Shown one piece after another: positions 8,131 to 15,946 of a stretch of DNA of 21,323 bases (positions are counted from its first letter, which is position 1; every line of letters starts with the position of its first letter). Made by a program: the position numbers and the translations under genes. Origin of the DNA: an uncultured Clostridia bacterium (GTDB lineage Bacteria > Bacillota > Clostridia > Peptostreptococcales > Anaerovoracaceae); the NCBI GenBank assembly GCA_934247125.1, contig CAKQIZ010000026.1:1-21323 (forward strand). The letters run 5' to 3'. Under the pieces are notes generated by a model. It was not told the DNA's origin, did not search any database, and saw only the letters and a list, made by a program, of their open reading frames with translations.

Positions 8131-8196
8131 TTATCTTTTCCTCCTGTTCCGATGTTTCTTTCTTTATATAAAATACATCAGAGCCGTGATACATGA

Positions 8197-8212
8197 TGTT
8201 GCCGTTGCAACA
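8197..8212. promoter_or_regulatory. Perfect palindrome TGTTGC-N4-GCAACA, predicted Crp/Fnr operator
   Basis: Six-base arms (8197-8202 and 8207-8212) around a four-base spacer. The arm and spacer geometry matches the Fnr-type TTGAT-N4-ATCAA site. It overlaps the -35 box of the adjacent crp-like promoter, where binding would block RNA polymerase. Predicted autoregulatory site, possibly also controlling the divergent flavin protein gene. Confidence 0.55.
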
Positions 8213-8233
8213 CATACAAAAACATCGTATAAT
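8205..8233 (+). promoter_or_regulatory. Sigma-A promoter for the Crp/Fnr regulator
   Basis: TTGCAA (8205-8210), 17-bp spacer, perfect TATAAT (8228-8233). The predicted start is near 8240, about 70 bases before the ATG. Confidence 0.75.
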
Positions 8234-8311
8234 TTTTACATAAAAGCCCGCACGAGAATCTGCTGCATATGCAGACGTCACAGTCAGATACTAACGTAAA
8301 GAGGTGATCAT

Positions 8312-8986
8312 ATGAACTGCGATATCAATGAAATAAAAAAGCTCGATCTCTTCCACGGGATCAAAGAAAGCGATCTTCCCGGCATGATGTCATGCATCGG
8401 CGGTCAGATCAAAACATATGACAAAGGACAGTTCATTTCCCTTGAGGCCGATGAGATGAAATGGATCCACGTTGTGCTCTCCGGGACCGTACACATGCTC
8501 AAGCTCGACATATGGGGAAATGAAACGATCCTGTCAGTGATAGGTGAAAACCAGCTTTTCGGAGAAACTTTTGCAGGCTCAGGCGACCCTGTGGCTTCCG
8601 TGTCATTCCGATCTGCAAAAAACACACGCCTCCTTTCCGTACCGTTCTACAGGATAATGCACACCTGCACGCTTTCCTGCGTTTTCCACCACAGGATAAT
8701 AGAAAACATGGTATCGCTGATCGCCGAAAAAAACAAGCAGCTCATGGAAAAACTCGCTATCGTGTCACAGAAAACGCTTCGCAAGAAGATCCTGGCATAT
8801 CTCTCCGTTCAGGCTCAGCAGGCCGGCTCCGGCGATGAGAACGACGCTTTTGTGATCCCTCTCGGAAGAGTCGAGCTTGCCAGCTACCTGAACGTAGACA
8901 GAAGCGCACTGACACGAGAACTCAACAATATGAAAGAGGACGGCATCATAGATTTCAGCAGGAACACGTTCCGCCTTCTGGAATAA
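8312..8986 (+). CDS. Crp/Fnr family transcriptional regulator
   Basis: A 224-residue regulator with an N-terminal cyclic-nucleotide-binding-like beta barrel (about 15-125), a long dimerisation helix (128-155) and a C-terminal winged helix-turn-helix. Residues 183-211 (PLGRVELASYLNVDRSALTR and the following NNMKEDGII) are the recognition region. Cysteines occur at 3, 28, 119 and 123, but they do not form the N-terminal Fnr iron-sulfur cluster pattern, so the signal is unknown. The ATG follows AGAGGTGATC. A palindrome on its own promoter suggests autoregulation. The next gene downstream, on the same strand, is an amino acid antiporter resembling ArcD types. Crp/Fnr proteins such as ArcR control arginine deiminase genes in other Firmicutes, so a similar link is possible but inferred. 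Confidence 0.92.
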   Translation: MNCDINEIKKLDLFHGIKESDLPGMMSCIGGQIKTYDKGQFISLEADEMKWIHVVLSGTVHMLKLDIWGNETILSVIGENQLFGETFAGSGDPVASVSFRSAKNTRLLSVPFYRIMHTCTLSCVFHHRIIENMVSLIAEKNKQLMEKLAIVSQKTLRKKILAYLSVQAQQAGSGDENDAFVIPLGRVELASYLNVDRSALTRELNNMKEDGIIDFSRNTFRLLE

Positions 8987-9017
8987 AACCCCATTACCAT
9001 ATAAGCACTAATTTTTT

Positions 9018-9046
9018 TCGACATTTCAGGAAATACTCCTTATTAG
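9018..9046 (+). promoter_or_regulatory. Weak candidate promoter for the antiporter gene
   Basis: TCGACA (9018-9023), 17-bp spacer, TATTAG (9041-9046). The -10 matches only four of six positions, as would fit an activator-dependent promoter. Transcription may also continue from the regulator gene, since no terminator is seen between them. Confidence 0.35.
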
Positions 9047-9064
9047 ACGATATTCAAAAATATC

Positions 9065-9096
9065 ATGTCCGGGCATATTTACAGCTTCCCGGACAT
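9065..9096 (+). repeat. 9-bp perfect inverted repeat just upstream of the antiporter RBS
   Basis: ATGTCCGGG (9065-9073) and CCCGGACAT (9088-9096) enclose 14 bases, ending five bases before AAGGAG. In RNA it would make a stable hairpin in the 5' leader; in DNA it could be an operator. No T tract follows, so it is not a terminator. Confidence 0.7.
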
Positions 9097-9112
9097 CTAT
9101 AAGGAGTTTTTT

Positions 9113-10555
9113 ATGGAAAACAAACAGGATAAAACGCACCAGCTGGGGTCCGGCGGCCTGACCGCCATGATAATAGGCTCGACTATAGGCGCCGGTATCT
9201 TTACTATAGCGGGTGACATGGCGTCGAACGGAGCCCACACAGGCAGCGTGCTCATAGGATGGGGCATATGCGGCATAGGGATGTACACCCTGATGCGATC
9301 GTTCTTCGGTCTGAACATGATCAGACCCGAACTGACAAACGGCATCTACAGTTACGCCAAGGAAGGGTTCGGCGAATTCGTCGGATTCAATTCGGCATGG
9401 GGATACTGGATGAGCGCACTGATATCCAACGTTTCTTATATCACTCTGCTCTTCGGTTCTCTGGGCTATTTCTTTCCTGTATTTGCAAAGGGCACAAATA
9501 CTGTATCCGTGATATGCGGCTCCATACTCGTCTGGATGATCGTTGCACTGGTCCTCCGCGGAGTAAAGCAGGCTGCGCTTGTCACCACGGTCGCGACTAT
9601 ATGCAAGCTGATACCTATTTTCATATTCATCGCAGCAGTTCCTCTCACTTCAAAATTCGATCCGAAAATATTTTTTGACAACTTCTGGGGCAATGGTACA
9701 CTTTCGCTCAATTCACAGATCATGGCCACCACCTCGTCGACCGTATGGGCTTTCATCGGCGTCGAGGGAGCAGTCGTGCTGTCTGCCCGCGCAAAGAAGC
9801 CTGATGATGTCGGAAAAGCTTCACTTACGGGTTTCCTGGGGCTTCTCGCACTTTATGTGATCGTTGCGGTCCTCAGTATGGGAGTGCTGCCTGCAGAAGA
9901 TCTCGCACGCCTCGACAATCCTCAGATGGCGCATATACTCGAAGCCGCCGTAGGTCCATGGGGCGCCACTATCGTAAACATCGGAGTCATCATTTCCATC
10001 GCCGGAGCCCTGCTCGGCTGGACGATAATCGCAGCCGAATGTCCTTATGAAGCTGCAAAGCAGGGTGTATTCACAAGAGCATTCGGAAAAAGCAACAAAA
10101 ACGGTTCCCCTGCAGTATCACTGATAATAACGAACATCCTGATACAGATCTTCCTTCTCATAGTGCTTCTCAACGAGTCTTCATACCTTGCGTTCTACAC
10201 TATCGGAGCATCTATGATAATGCTTCCTTATCTGCTTAGTGCACTTTATTATGCAAAGCTCACGTTCAGTGCCGGCATACACAGTTCCATCGATGGCGGG
10301 ATCCTGATAAGAGAAAGGGTCTTCGCACTCATGGGCACGCTGTACGGCATATGGATGATCATATCATCCGGTATGGTCCAGGTGCTGATCACCAGCATAC
10401 TTTATGCTCCCGGCATACTTGTCTATATGAAAGGACGCCGCGAAAAGGATCTTTTCGTATTCAGGCGATATGAAAAAAACATAGCATATATCATAATCGT
10501 ACTTGCAGTACTTTCACTGATACTGCTGTTTACAGGTACGATCGACCCGTTTTAA
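9113..10555 (+). CDS. APC superfamily basic amino acid antiporter, ArcD-like
   Basis: A 480-residue membrane protein with about 12 to 13 hydrophobic segments. The first helix carries the APC signature LTAMIIGSTIGAGIF, where the GSTIGAGIF glycine break binds the substrate backbone. NGIYSYAKEGFGEFVGF and AFIGVEGAVVLSARA are typical of the basic amino acid/polyamine antiporter group that includes arginine:ornithine and lysine:cadaverine exchangers. The frame is open from 9065, but that ATG lies inside the inverted repeat. The ATG at 9113 has AAGGAG six bases upstream, so it is preferred. The gene follows the Crp/Fnr regulator on the same strand. No arginine deiminase genes lie in the window, so arginine:ornithine exchange is only one option. 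Confidence 0.88.
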   Translation: MENKQDKTHQLGSGGLTAMIIGSTIGAGIFTIAGDMASNGAHTGSVLIGWGICGIGMYTLMRSFFGLNMIRPELTNGIYSYAKEGFGEFVGFNSAWGYWMSALISNVSYITLLFGSLGYFFPVFAKGTNTVSVICGSILVWMIVALVLRGVKQAALVTTVATICKLIPIFIFIAAVPLTSKFDPKIFFDNFWGNGTLSLNSQIMATTSSTVWAFIGVEGAVVLSARAKKPDDVGKASLTGFLGLLALYVIVAVLSMGVLPAEDLARLDNPQMAHILEAAVGPWGATIVNIGVIISIAGALLGWTIIAAECPYEAAKQGVFTRAFGKSNKNGSPAVSLIITNILIQIFLLIVLLNESSYLAFYTIGASMIMLPYLLSALYYAKLTFSAGIHSSIDGGILIRERVFALMGTLYGIWMIISSGMVQVLITSILYAPGILVYMKGRREKDLFVFRRYEKNIAYIIIVLAVLSLILLFTGTIDPF

Positions 10556-10577
10556 CTGATCGTATACAAATATACCA

Positions 10578-10601
10578 GTGTACGCGTGTACATGTGTACA
10601 T
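10578..10601. repeat. Three GTGTAC repeats with an 8-bp period upstream of citrate synthase
   Basis: GTGTAC occurs at 10578-10583, 10586-10591 and 10594-10599, spaced exactly 8 bp apart. A related TTTACATGTAC lies at 10612-10622, and GTATAC is at 10562-10567. They lie about 70 to 90 bases before the -35 box of the downstream gene. They could be a regulator array or simple-sequence drift. Confidence 0.55.
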
Positions 10602-10669
10602 TTTCCGGTTGTTTACATGTACTATCTTGCGGTCAAAACGAAATAGCCTTTCATGCCATATTTATGTAA

Positions 10670-10698
10670 TTTACTTTACTGTTCTGATGTGTTATACT
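10670..10698 (+). promoter_or_regulatory. Extended -10 promoter for citrate synthase
   Basis: TTTACT (10670-10675), 17-bp spacer, TATACT (10693-10698) with TGT directly ahead of the -10. It is followed by a near-ideal AAGGAGGT before the ATG at 10735. Confidence 0.65.
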
Positions 10699-10734
10699 TT
10701 AGTCTGTAAAGCATTGATTATAAGGAGGTCTTGA

Positions 10735-12201
10735 ATGTTTAACAGGAACAAAAGCAAAAGACACGACATGAAAAAGACCGTAAAAAGTGCGGTGAAAGAA
10801 GAAATAAAAAATACTGTCAAATCCACACTCGTCCAGGATTTTCTCGATTATAGCGCTAAAACCATTGAAACTAACGACAAAATCGAATCTGATCTTTATA
10901 TAAAAAACAATGTAAAACGAGGTTTGAGAAACTCCAACGGAACAGGAGTCGTGGTGGGTCTTACCAAAATCGGAGATGTCCGCGGATACGAAGTGGACTC
11001 TGCAGGCAACAAGATACCTGTCGACGGAAAACTCTTTTACAGAGGTTACAACATTGAAGATATTGTCGAAAACTGCATAAAAGAAGACCGTTTCGGCTTC
11101 GAAGAAATCACTTTCTTGCTGATATTCGGAACACTCCCGAGCAGATCTGAACTTGAAGCTTTCAAAAAAATGCTCGGCGCTAAGCGTGAACTGCCTAATG
11201 GTTTCGCACGCGACATGATACTGACAGCACCATCAAACAACATCATGAACAAGCTGGCAAGAAGCGTACTGGCACTGTACTGCTACGATGACAATCCGGA
11301 CGATATATCGATCCCTAATGTACTCCGCCAGTCGATAAACCTGATCGGATATTTCCCGGCGCTGATCGCTTATGCATATCAGGCAAAGGCTTCATTCTAC
11401 GACAACATGAGCCTTCACCTGCATAACCCTATTCCTGAGCTCTCCACTTCGGAAAACATCCTCAGGATGATCAGGCCTATGGGAGAATATATGGATATCG
11501 AAGCGAAACTGCTGGATCTTTCCATGATACTGCACGCGGAGCACGGCGGCGGAAACAACTCGTCATTCACGACACATCTGATCTCTTCGACCGGTACCGA
11601 TACATATTCAGCCATTTCAGCTGCGATCGGCTCGCTGAAAGGTCCTAAACACGGCGGAGCAAACATTGCAGTTATCAACATGATCGCTGATATCAAGGCT
11701 CACGTTCCTGACTTCAACAACAGAGGCAAGCTCGACGACTATCTCGTAAAGATCCTCAAAAAAGAAGCGAACGACAAGACCGGTCTCGTATACGGTATGG
11801 GACATGCGATATACACACTGTCTGATCCGAGAGCAAAGCTTCTCAAATCGATGTCCAAGAAGCTCGCAGAGAACAAGAATCTCGTAGATGACTTCCTGCT
11901 GTGTGACTACATCGAACGGCGCACGCCTCAGCTCTACGCAGAAGTCACCGGCATCGAAAAACCTATGCCTGCCAACGTGGATCTGTATTCGGGCTTCGTA
12001 TACGACGCTCTCGATATACCTGTTACTATCGCAACACCGCTGTTTGCCACAGCAAGGCTCTCAGGCTGGTGCGCACACAGGATCGAAGAGCTCGTTGCCG
12101 GAAGAAAGCTGATGCGACCTGCCTACAACTCGGTGCAGCAGCCGCGCGAGTACATCAATATCAAAGACAGGACATCATCTACCCTGCCTCTTAAAAAATA
12201 G
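10735..12201 (+). CDS. gltA: Si-type citrate synthase with basic N-terminal extension
   Basis: A 488-residue citrate synthase condensing acetyl-CoA and oxaloacetate to citrate in the cytoplasm. Catalytic residues align well: His270 in AEHGGGNNSS (His274 of the pig enzyme), His306 in GPKHGGAN, His357 and Arg366 in GMGHAIYTLSDPRA (His320, Arg329) and Asp416 in NVDLYSG (Asp375). The recognisable family start is near LYIKNNVKRGLRN at residue 54. About 35 highly charged, Lys-rich residues lie before it, more than in the clostridial relatives I recall. The start is firm because AAGGAGGT sits five bases before the ATG. It is monocistronic, with its own promoter and a terminator at 12226-12286. No other TCA or glutamate-synthesis gene is nearby. 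A methylcitrate synthase activity cannot be excluded from sequence. Confidence 0.93.
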   Translation: MFNRNKSKRHDMKKTVKSAVKEEIKNTVKSTLVQDFLDYSAKTIETNDKIESDLYIKNNVKRGLRNSNGTGVVVGLTKIGDVRGYEVDSAGNKIPVDGKLFYRGYNIEDIVENCIKEDRFGFEEITFLLIFGTLPSRSELEAFKKMLGAKRELPNGFARDMILTAPSNNIMNKLARSVLALYCYDDNPDDISIPNVLRQSINLIGYFPALIAYAYQAKASFYDNMSLHLHNPIPELSTSENILRMIRPMGEYMDIEAKLLDLSMILHAEHGGGNNSSFTTHLISSTGTDTYSAISAAIGSLKGPKHGGANIAVINMIADIKAHVPDFNNRGKLDDYLVKILKKEANDKTGLVYGMGHAIYTLSDPRAKLLKSMSKKLAENKNLVDDFLLCDYIERRTPQLYAEVTGIEKPMPANVDLYSGFVYDALDIPVTIATPLFATARLSGWCAHRIEELVAGRKLMRPAYNSVQQPREYINIKDRTSSTLPLKK

Positions 12202-12225
12202 TTTTATCGATCCAATGCATTAAAT

Positions 12226-12286
12226 AAGCGTCTCCTCAGGATGATCTGCCGATACCTGTCAGCGATATCCTGAAGAGACGCTTTTT
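12226..12286. terminator. Terminator after citrate synthase, possibly bidirectional
   Basis: AAGCGTCTC (12226-12234) pairs with GAGACGCTT (12275-12283), and CAGGAT (12237-12242) pairs with ATCCTG (12267-12272), separated by a CT/AA internal mismatch. TTTTT follows on the plus strand and TTATTT on the minus strand. It sits between convergent units. Confidence 0.9.
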
Positions 12287-12333
12287 ACATCTCATCAAAT
12301 GGTTATGTTTTTTATTATCCTTATTTTCCCATA

Positions 12334-13413
12334 CTATTTCTCTGTCACTGTGACCTTCGAAAGTCCGAGCGAAGCGATATCTCCGCTGCTGTGAGTCTTC
12401 ACCGTTACTATGCCGTCCTTGATCGTATCGAGCACATTGCTGTAATCAGATTCCGAAAAAGCAGCGAATCTGCCATTGCTCATTTCCAGCCAGATCCCGT
12501 CATTCTCCGCATTATATGCCTTGACTTCTCCACCCGGGAACTTGTCTCGACTGTACTGCTTTAGCAGTTCTTCAAGCACGCCGCCTATATCCTTTACCGC
12601 AGATGTCATCACTGTATCAGACATTTCACTCTTGTCAGTTTCAGCTGCGATCACCTTCTTGTCCATAAGCTCCGCAGCTTCTATCACAGGCTGTTCTACC
12701 GTTTCTCCACATGCGAATATCGCTTCTGTACCTGCCCCGTACCATTCGGAGGCCGTGCTAAGTATAGACTCTCTCGTATCATCTGAAGTACAGTAGTGGT
12801 AATTTACCGATACTGCAGTGCCGTTTTCCTTCGCTGCCGCATCAGCCCCCTGCAGGAATCCGTAACCGTAATCCATAACTACAGGCTTTTTCTCATCTCC
12901 GATAAAGCCCAGCTGTGTCTTTCCGTCTTTTACGGCGCTGTACCCGGCAAGATATCCTGCCTGCTCGGATGCGAACATCACTACTGCGGTATTCTCTCCA
13001 ATATCAGACTTCCCTGACTCCTTGTCCACCGGTTCTGAATCTATCAGTATGAATTTTACATCCTCATATTCTTTCTGCGCATTGCAGACAACGTCCGCAA
13101 ATGAAGACCCATCCGCGATTATCAGCTTCGCGCCCTTTTCCACTGCATTGTCTATCGTCTCCATGTAAGCTTCATCCGAAGCCTCCGGTGCTTTGTAATA
13201 CTTGTGTGATACACCCTTGTCAGCTCCGAACTCGCTTATCGCAGTCCACGCCACCTGGCTGTATCCGCCGTCCATTATCATATCGGCATCTGTCACCATC
13301 GCTATCTCGTAACTCACCTGATCCTCCGGTTGTTCGGCTTCAGGCGCTCCACATCCGGCTGTCGTGAATATCATCAGTACAGCTGAAAGCAGCATAATTA
13401 TTTTTTTCATCAT
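12334..13413 (-). CDS. BMP family lipoprotein (Med/TmpC-like substrate-binding protein)
   Basis: A 359-residue lipoprotein. A lipoprotein signal peptide (MMKKIIMLLSAVLMIFTTAG) ends at a Cys, the expected diacylglycerol site, followed by an acidic linker and a periplasmic-binding-fold domain of the BMP/PnrA family: YEIAMVTDADMIMDGGYSQV near the start, then GFIGDEKKPVVMDYGYGFLQ and AIFACGETVEQPVIEAA. Typical members bind purine nucleosides for an ABC importer; no ABC permease or ATPase genes lie beside this one, so it is an orphan here. The frame is open to 13491, but AGGAGGG lies six bases before the ATG at 13413 and overlaps the TAG of the preceding amidase gene. It is the last gene of the four-gene operon. 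Confidence 0.87.
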   Translation of the reverse strand: MMKKIIMLLSAVLMIFTTAGCGAPEAEQPEDQVSYEIAMVTDADMIMDGGYSQVAWTAISEFGADKGVSHKYYKAPEASDEAYMETIDNAVEKGAKLIIADGSSFADVVCNAQKEYEDVKFILIDSEPVDKESGKSDIGENTAVVMFASEQAGYLAGYSAVKDGKTQLGFIGDEKKPVVMDYGYGFLQGADAAAKENGTAVSVNYHYCTSDDTRESILSTASEWYGAGTEAIFACGETVEQPVIEAAELMDKKVIAAETDKSEMSDTVMTSAVKDIGGVLEELLKQYSRDKFPGGEVKAYNAENDGIWLEMSNGRFAAFSESDYSNVLDTIKDGIVTVKTHSSGDIASLGLSKVTVTEK

Positions 13414-13423
13414 CCGATCCCTC

Positions 13424-14227
13424 CTAGTAAAGTTCCTCTCTCCTGTGCCTGAGAAGCGGCAGCTGCTGCCTGACAGCTCTGACACGTTCAAGATCTATAT
13501 CCCCATAAACGATGCATTCCTTTTCATCGGCATGCGCTATAAACCGGCCCCACGGATCAGCTATGCATGAACCGCCGTAAGCCTGATAAGGACCATTTTC
13601 ATCTCTCGCAGGCGAATTTGCCGCGAAATACACCTGGTTGTCCAGTGCTCTGGCTCTCATCGTGATGTCCCAGTGCGCAGGTCCCGTTGTAAGATTGAAT
13701 GCCGCGGGAAGTATCATCAGCTCAGCTCCCGCAAGCGTCATCTTCCTGAACCATTCAGGAAATCTCACGTCGTAGCATACCGCTACACCGACCTTGCAGA
13801 ATTCCGTGTCTATGACGGTCATGTCCTCTCCCGCAGTAAGCGTATCCGACTCCATGAATCTGATACCTCCCTCGACGTCTATGTCGAACAGATGGACCTT
13901 TCTGTGTCTTCCGATCAAATTACCGATCCTGTCGAACGAAAACGAAGTGTTGTAGACGTTTCCCCCATCCAGCTCAGGTATCGATCCTCCTACCAGATAT
14001 ATCCCCAGATCCGATGCAAGTTTTGACATGAACTCTACAGTCCTGCCATCTTCCGGTTCAGAGTATTCTCTGAAGTAGTCATTCGAGTACGGACAGTTCC
14101 ACATCTCCGGAAGTGAGATTATCTCAGCTCCGTTGTCCGCTGCTTCTCTGATGAATCTTTCTGCAGTTTTCATGCTCTCTGCTTTGTCAAACGAACCTTT
14201 CATCTGACACAATCCGATCCTGAACAT
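13424..14227 (-). CDS. Carbon-nitrogen hydrolase, NIT2-like omega-amidase
   Basis: A 267-residue nitrilase-superfamily hydrolase with the Glu-Lys-Cys triad: Glu41 in SLPEMWN, Lys110 in HRKVHLFDID and Cys151 in VCYDVRFPE. The match to NIT2/omega-amidase goes beyond the triad: FMESDTLTAGEDM, AFNLTTGPAHWD, RALDNQVYFAANSPARD and the RQQLPLLRHRREELY end correspond closely to the vertebrate enzyme. Omega-amidase hydrolyses 2-oxoglutaramate and 2-oxosuccinamate, the products of glutamine and asparagine transamination, to 2-oxoacid and ammonia. The start has GGAGGAAG seven bases upstream. The stop overlaps the RBS of the BMP gene, suggesting translational coupling. Cytosolic. Confidence 0.92.
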   Translation of the reverse strand: MFRIGLCQMKGSFDKAESMKTAERFIREAADNGAEIISLPEMWNCPYSNDYFREYSEPEDGRTVEFMSKLASDLGIYLVGGSIPELDGGNVYNTSFSFDRIGNLIGRHRKVHLFDIDVEGGIRFMESDTLTAGEDMTVIDTEFCKVGVAVCYDVRFPEWFRKMTLAGAELMILPAAFNLTTGPAHWDITMRARALDNQVYFAANSPARDENGPYQAYGGSCIADPWGRFIAHADEKECIVYGDIDLERVRAVRQQLPLLRHRREELY

Positions 14228-14284
14228 ATTACTTCCTCCATCTCATCAAATTACGATAGCCGGCTCGACCCATACGCCTATAGC

Positions 14285-14989
14285 TCACAAGGACTCCGCG
14301 TGAGCGCCCGCTTTGCATTTTTCCGTCTGCACCTTACGGTCACTTTCACAGAAACCGTTCTTAAGTACATCGATAAATCTCTTCGTGATCCTGGCAGTCA
14401 GTCCCCATATCACATTGCCGTCCAGCTCGTCATACACCGGCACCGGAGCCCAGCCGTTCCTCCACTTATACGAAACTGCTCCCGTGACTTCATAGTACGG
14501 GAAGTCTTCAGGCGGCTTCGGCACGATCTCAGTCCAGTACACGCGTGGATCGTTCTCGATCAGCCACTCCACCGGAACGAGAAAAGTCTCCTCGACTTCA
14601 TCGCCGTTCAGCTTCATCGACGATAATGTGTTTTCCTCTATTATACCAAGATAACAGTACATTGCAAAATTACTGTATGTGTATATCGTATCCAGCTGGC
14701 ATATGACCTTTATCTGTTCCTCACTGATGCCGATCTCCTCCCGTGTCTCGCGCAAAGCGCACGTTTCAGTCGTCTCTGCGGGTTCCAGCTCACCCCCCGG
14801 GAAGCATATCTCGCCCGGCTGTCTTTTCATATGTCTTGCTCTCTTTTCATAGAGAAGATAAAGTCCGTCTCTGCACCTTACTACAGGTACGAGCACGGAA
14901 AAAAACTTAAAGAACTCCTCGCTGCCGTATTCTCTGTTTTTAAAAATGCGCTCCACGTCACTGAGCTTCAGCCGTTTTTCCGATTTCAT
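14285..14989 (-). CDS. Nudix hydrolase, CoA pyrophosphatase (NudL/YeaB)-like
   Basis: A 234-residue Nudix protein. The Nudix box spans residues 66-88: Gly66, Glu72, then RETREEIGI with the metal-binding Glu84 and Glu85. Just before it, RQPGEICFPGG matches the UPF0035 element of CoA pyrophosphatases, which cleave CoA or its oxidised and acylated forms to 3',5'-ADP and 4'-phosphopantetheine. The start (AGAGGAAAG upstream) lies 32 bases inside the end of the EamA gene, so the two are tightly coupled. The 15 to 20 C-terminal residues look like a non-conserved tail. NADH or ADP-ribose as substrate cannot be excluded. Confidence 0.87.
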   Translation of the reverse strand: MKSEKRLKLSDVERIFKNREYGSEEFFKFFSVLVPVVRCRDGLYLLYEKRARHMKRQPGEICFPGGELEPAETTETCALRETREEIGISEEQIKVICQLDTIYTYSNFAMYCYLGIIEENTLSSMKLNGDEVEETFLVPVEWLIENDPRVYWTEIVPKPPEDFPYYEVTGAVSYKWRNGWAPVPVYDELDGNVIWGLTARITKRFIDVLKNGFCESDRKVQTEKCKAGAHAESL

Positions 14990-15860
14990 TTTCTTTCCTC
15001 TGATATCTTATATTGATATACGATGCAAGCAGTATGCATCCTATACCCACGTATGTATTCCACAGTATCGTCTCCTTCAGGAAGATCACTGCCATGAGCG
15101 GTGCTATCGCCGGCTTTATGAAAAACGCCAGTGAACCTGTAGATGCATCCGAAGCTTTTATTGCCATAAAGTAGAAAAAATATCCCAGTCCTGTTACGAA
15201 TATCCCTACATAAAGCACCAGTGCTATGTTGTCTGCGACTCCGGCCACTACCGGTCTTCCTGTTATCAGTATTATTATAAGCAGTATAAGTGATCCCAGT
15301 ATGAAGCTTATGCTGGTCTGTGCCATTATTCCCATTTTCTGCACGCTGACTTTCCCAGCAACAGTGTATGCCCCGAAAAATACAGCCGCGAGCAGCATAT
15401 ATATCATACCTATGACCGTATTGCCTTCCTGTATGTTCCACGGCTTTATCATGAAAATAAGACCTGCAAGACCTACCGCCAGCACGATCATCTTGTTTTT
15501 ATTCAATTTTTCATTTGCAAAGAAATGCGCAAATATCATCGTGAACCACGGATTTATACAGATCAGTACCGAAGCTGTCGCCGCATTTGAATTCATAATG
15601 CCAAGCTGAAAAAACACCATGCTCACAGGGATCCCGAGGATCCCCACTCCTGCCAGCCTGATGAAGTCTTTTGCAGTAAGTCTTATGTTGTTTTTCTTCA
15701 GCTCTGTCACTGCAAACGGCAGCAGTATCAGTCCTCCTATCATAAATCTCAGGAATGTCAGCTGAAAAGGATCCAGCTGGCTGCCCGCCATTTTACACGC
15801 GACTTCCATCGTACCGAATAGAAATGCCGTAAGTATTACACAGATATATGCTTTTTTCAT
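14958..15860 (-). CDS. EamA/DMT family transporter
   Basis: A 300-residue, ten-helix drug/metabolite transporter made of two EamA repeats (about 6-138 and 148-285), with typical FLRFMIGGLILLPFA, ASVLICINPWFTMIFAHF and PAIAPLMAVIFLKE segments; the last motif ends the second repeat. The frame is open to 15965, but the upstream part crosses a terminator hairpin and lacks a ribosome site. The ATG at 15860 has AAGGA about ten bases upstream and begins the first helix (MKKAYICVILTAFLFG). It is the first gene of an operon with Nudix, omega-amidase and BMP genes. Family members often export amino acids or other small metabolites; the substrate here is unknown. Confidence 0.9.
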   Translation of the reverse strand: MKKAYICVILTAFLFGTMEVACKMAGSQLDPFQLTFLRFMIGGLILLPFAVTELKKNNIRLTAKDFIRLAGVGILGIPVSMVFFQLGIMNSNAATASVLICINPWFTMIFAHFFANEKLNKNKMIVLAVGLAGLIFMIKPWNIQEGNTVIGMIYMLLAAVFFGAYTVAGKVSVQKMGIMAQTSISFILGSLILLIIILITGRPVVAGVADNIALVLYVGIFVTGLGYFFYFMAIKASDASTGSLAFFIKPAIAPLMAVIFLKETILWNTYVGIGCILLASYINIRYQRKENEIGKTAEAQ

Positions 15861-15885
15861 TAAATTCACGTCCTTAAAAATCCCT

Positions 15886-15914
15886 AAAAAAGGCGGTGAA
15901 TTCACCGCCTTTTG
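15886..15914 (-). terminator. Terminator after the P-loop protein gene
   Basis: A perfect palindrome centred at 15900/15901 (AAGGCGGTGAA and its complement) is followed on the minus strand by six T's. It ends the 15947-16369 unit, 26 bases ahead of the EamA start. Confidence 0.85.
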
Positions 15915-15946
15915 ATACTTTTCTGCTATTATTGTCTTCCGGTTGA

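Noticed and set aside
9065..9112. Upstream ATG as start of the antiporter
   Set aside because: The first 16 codons cover the inverted repeat and RBS. AAGGAG six bases before the ATG at 9113 decides the start.
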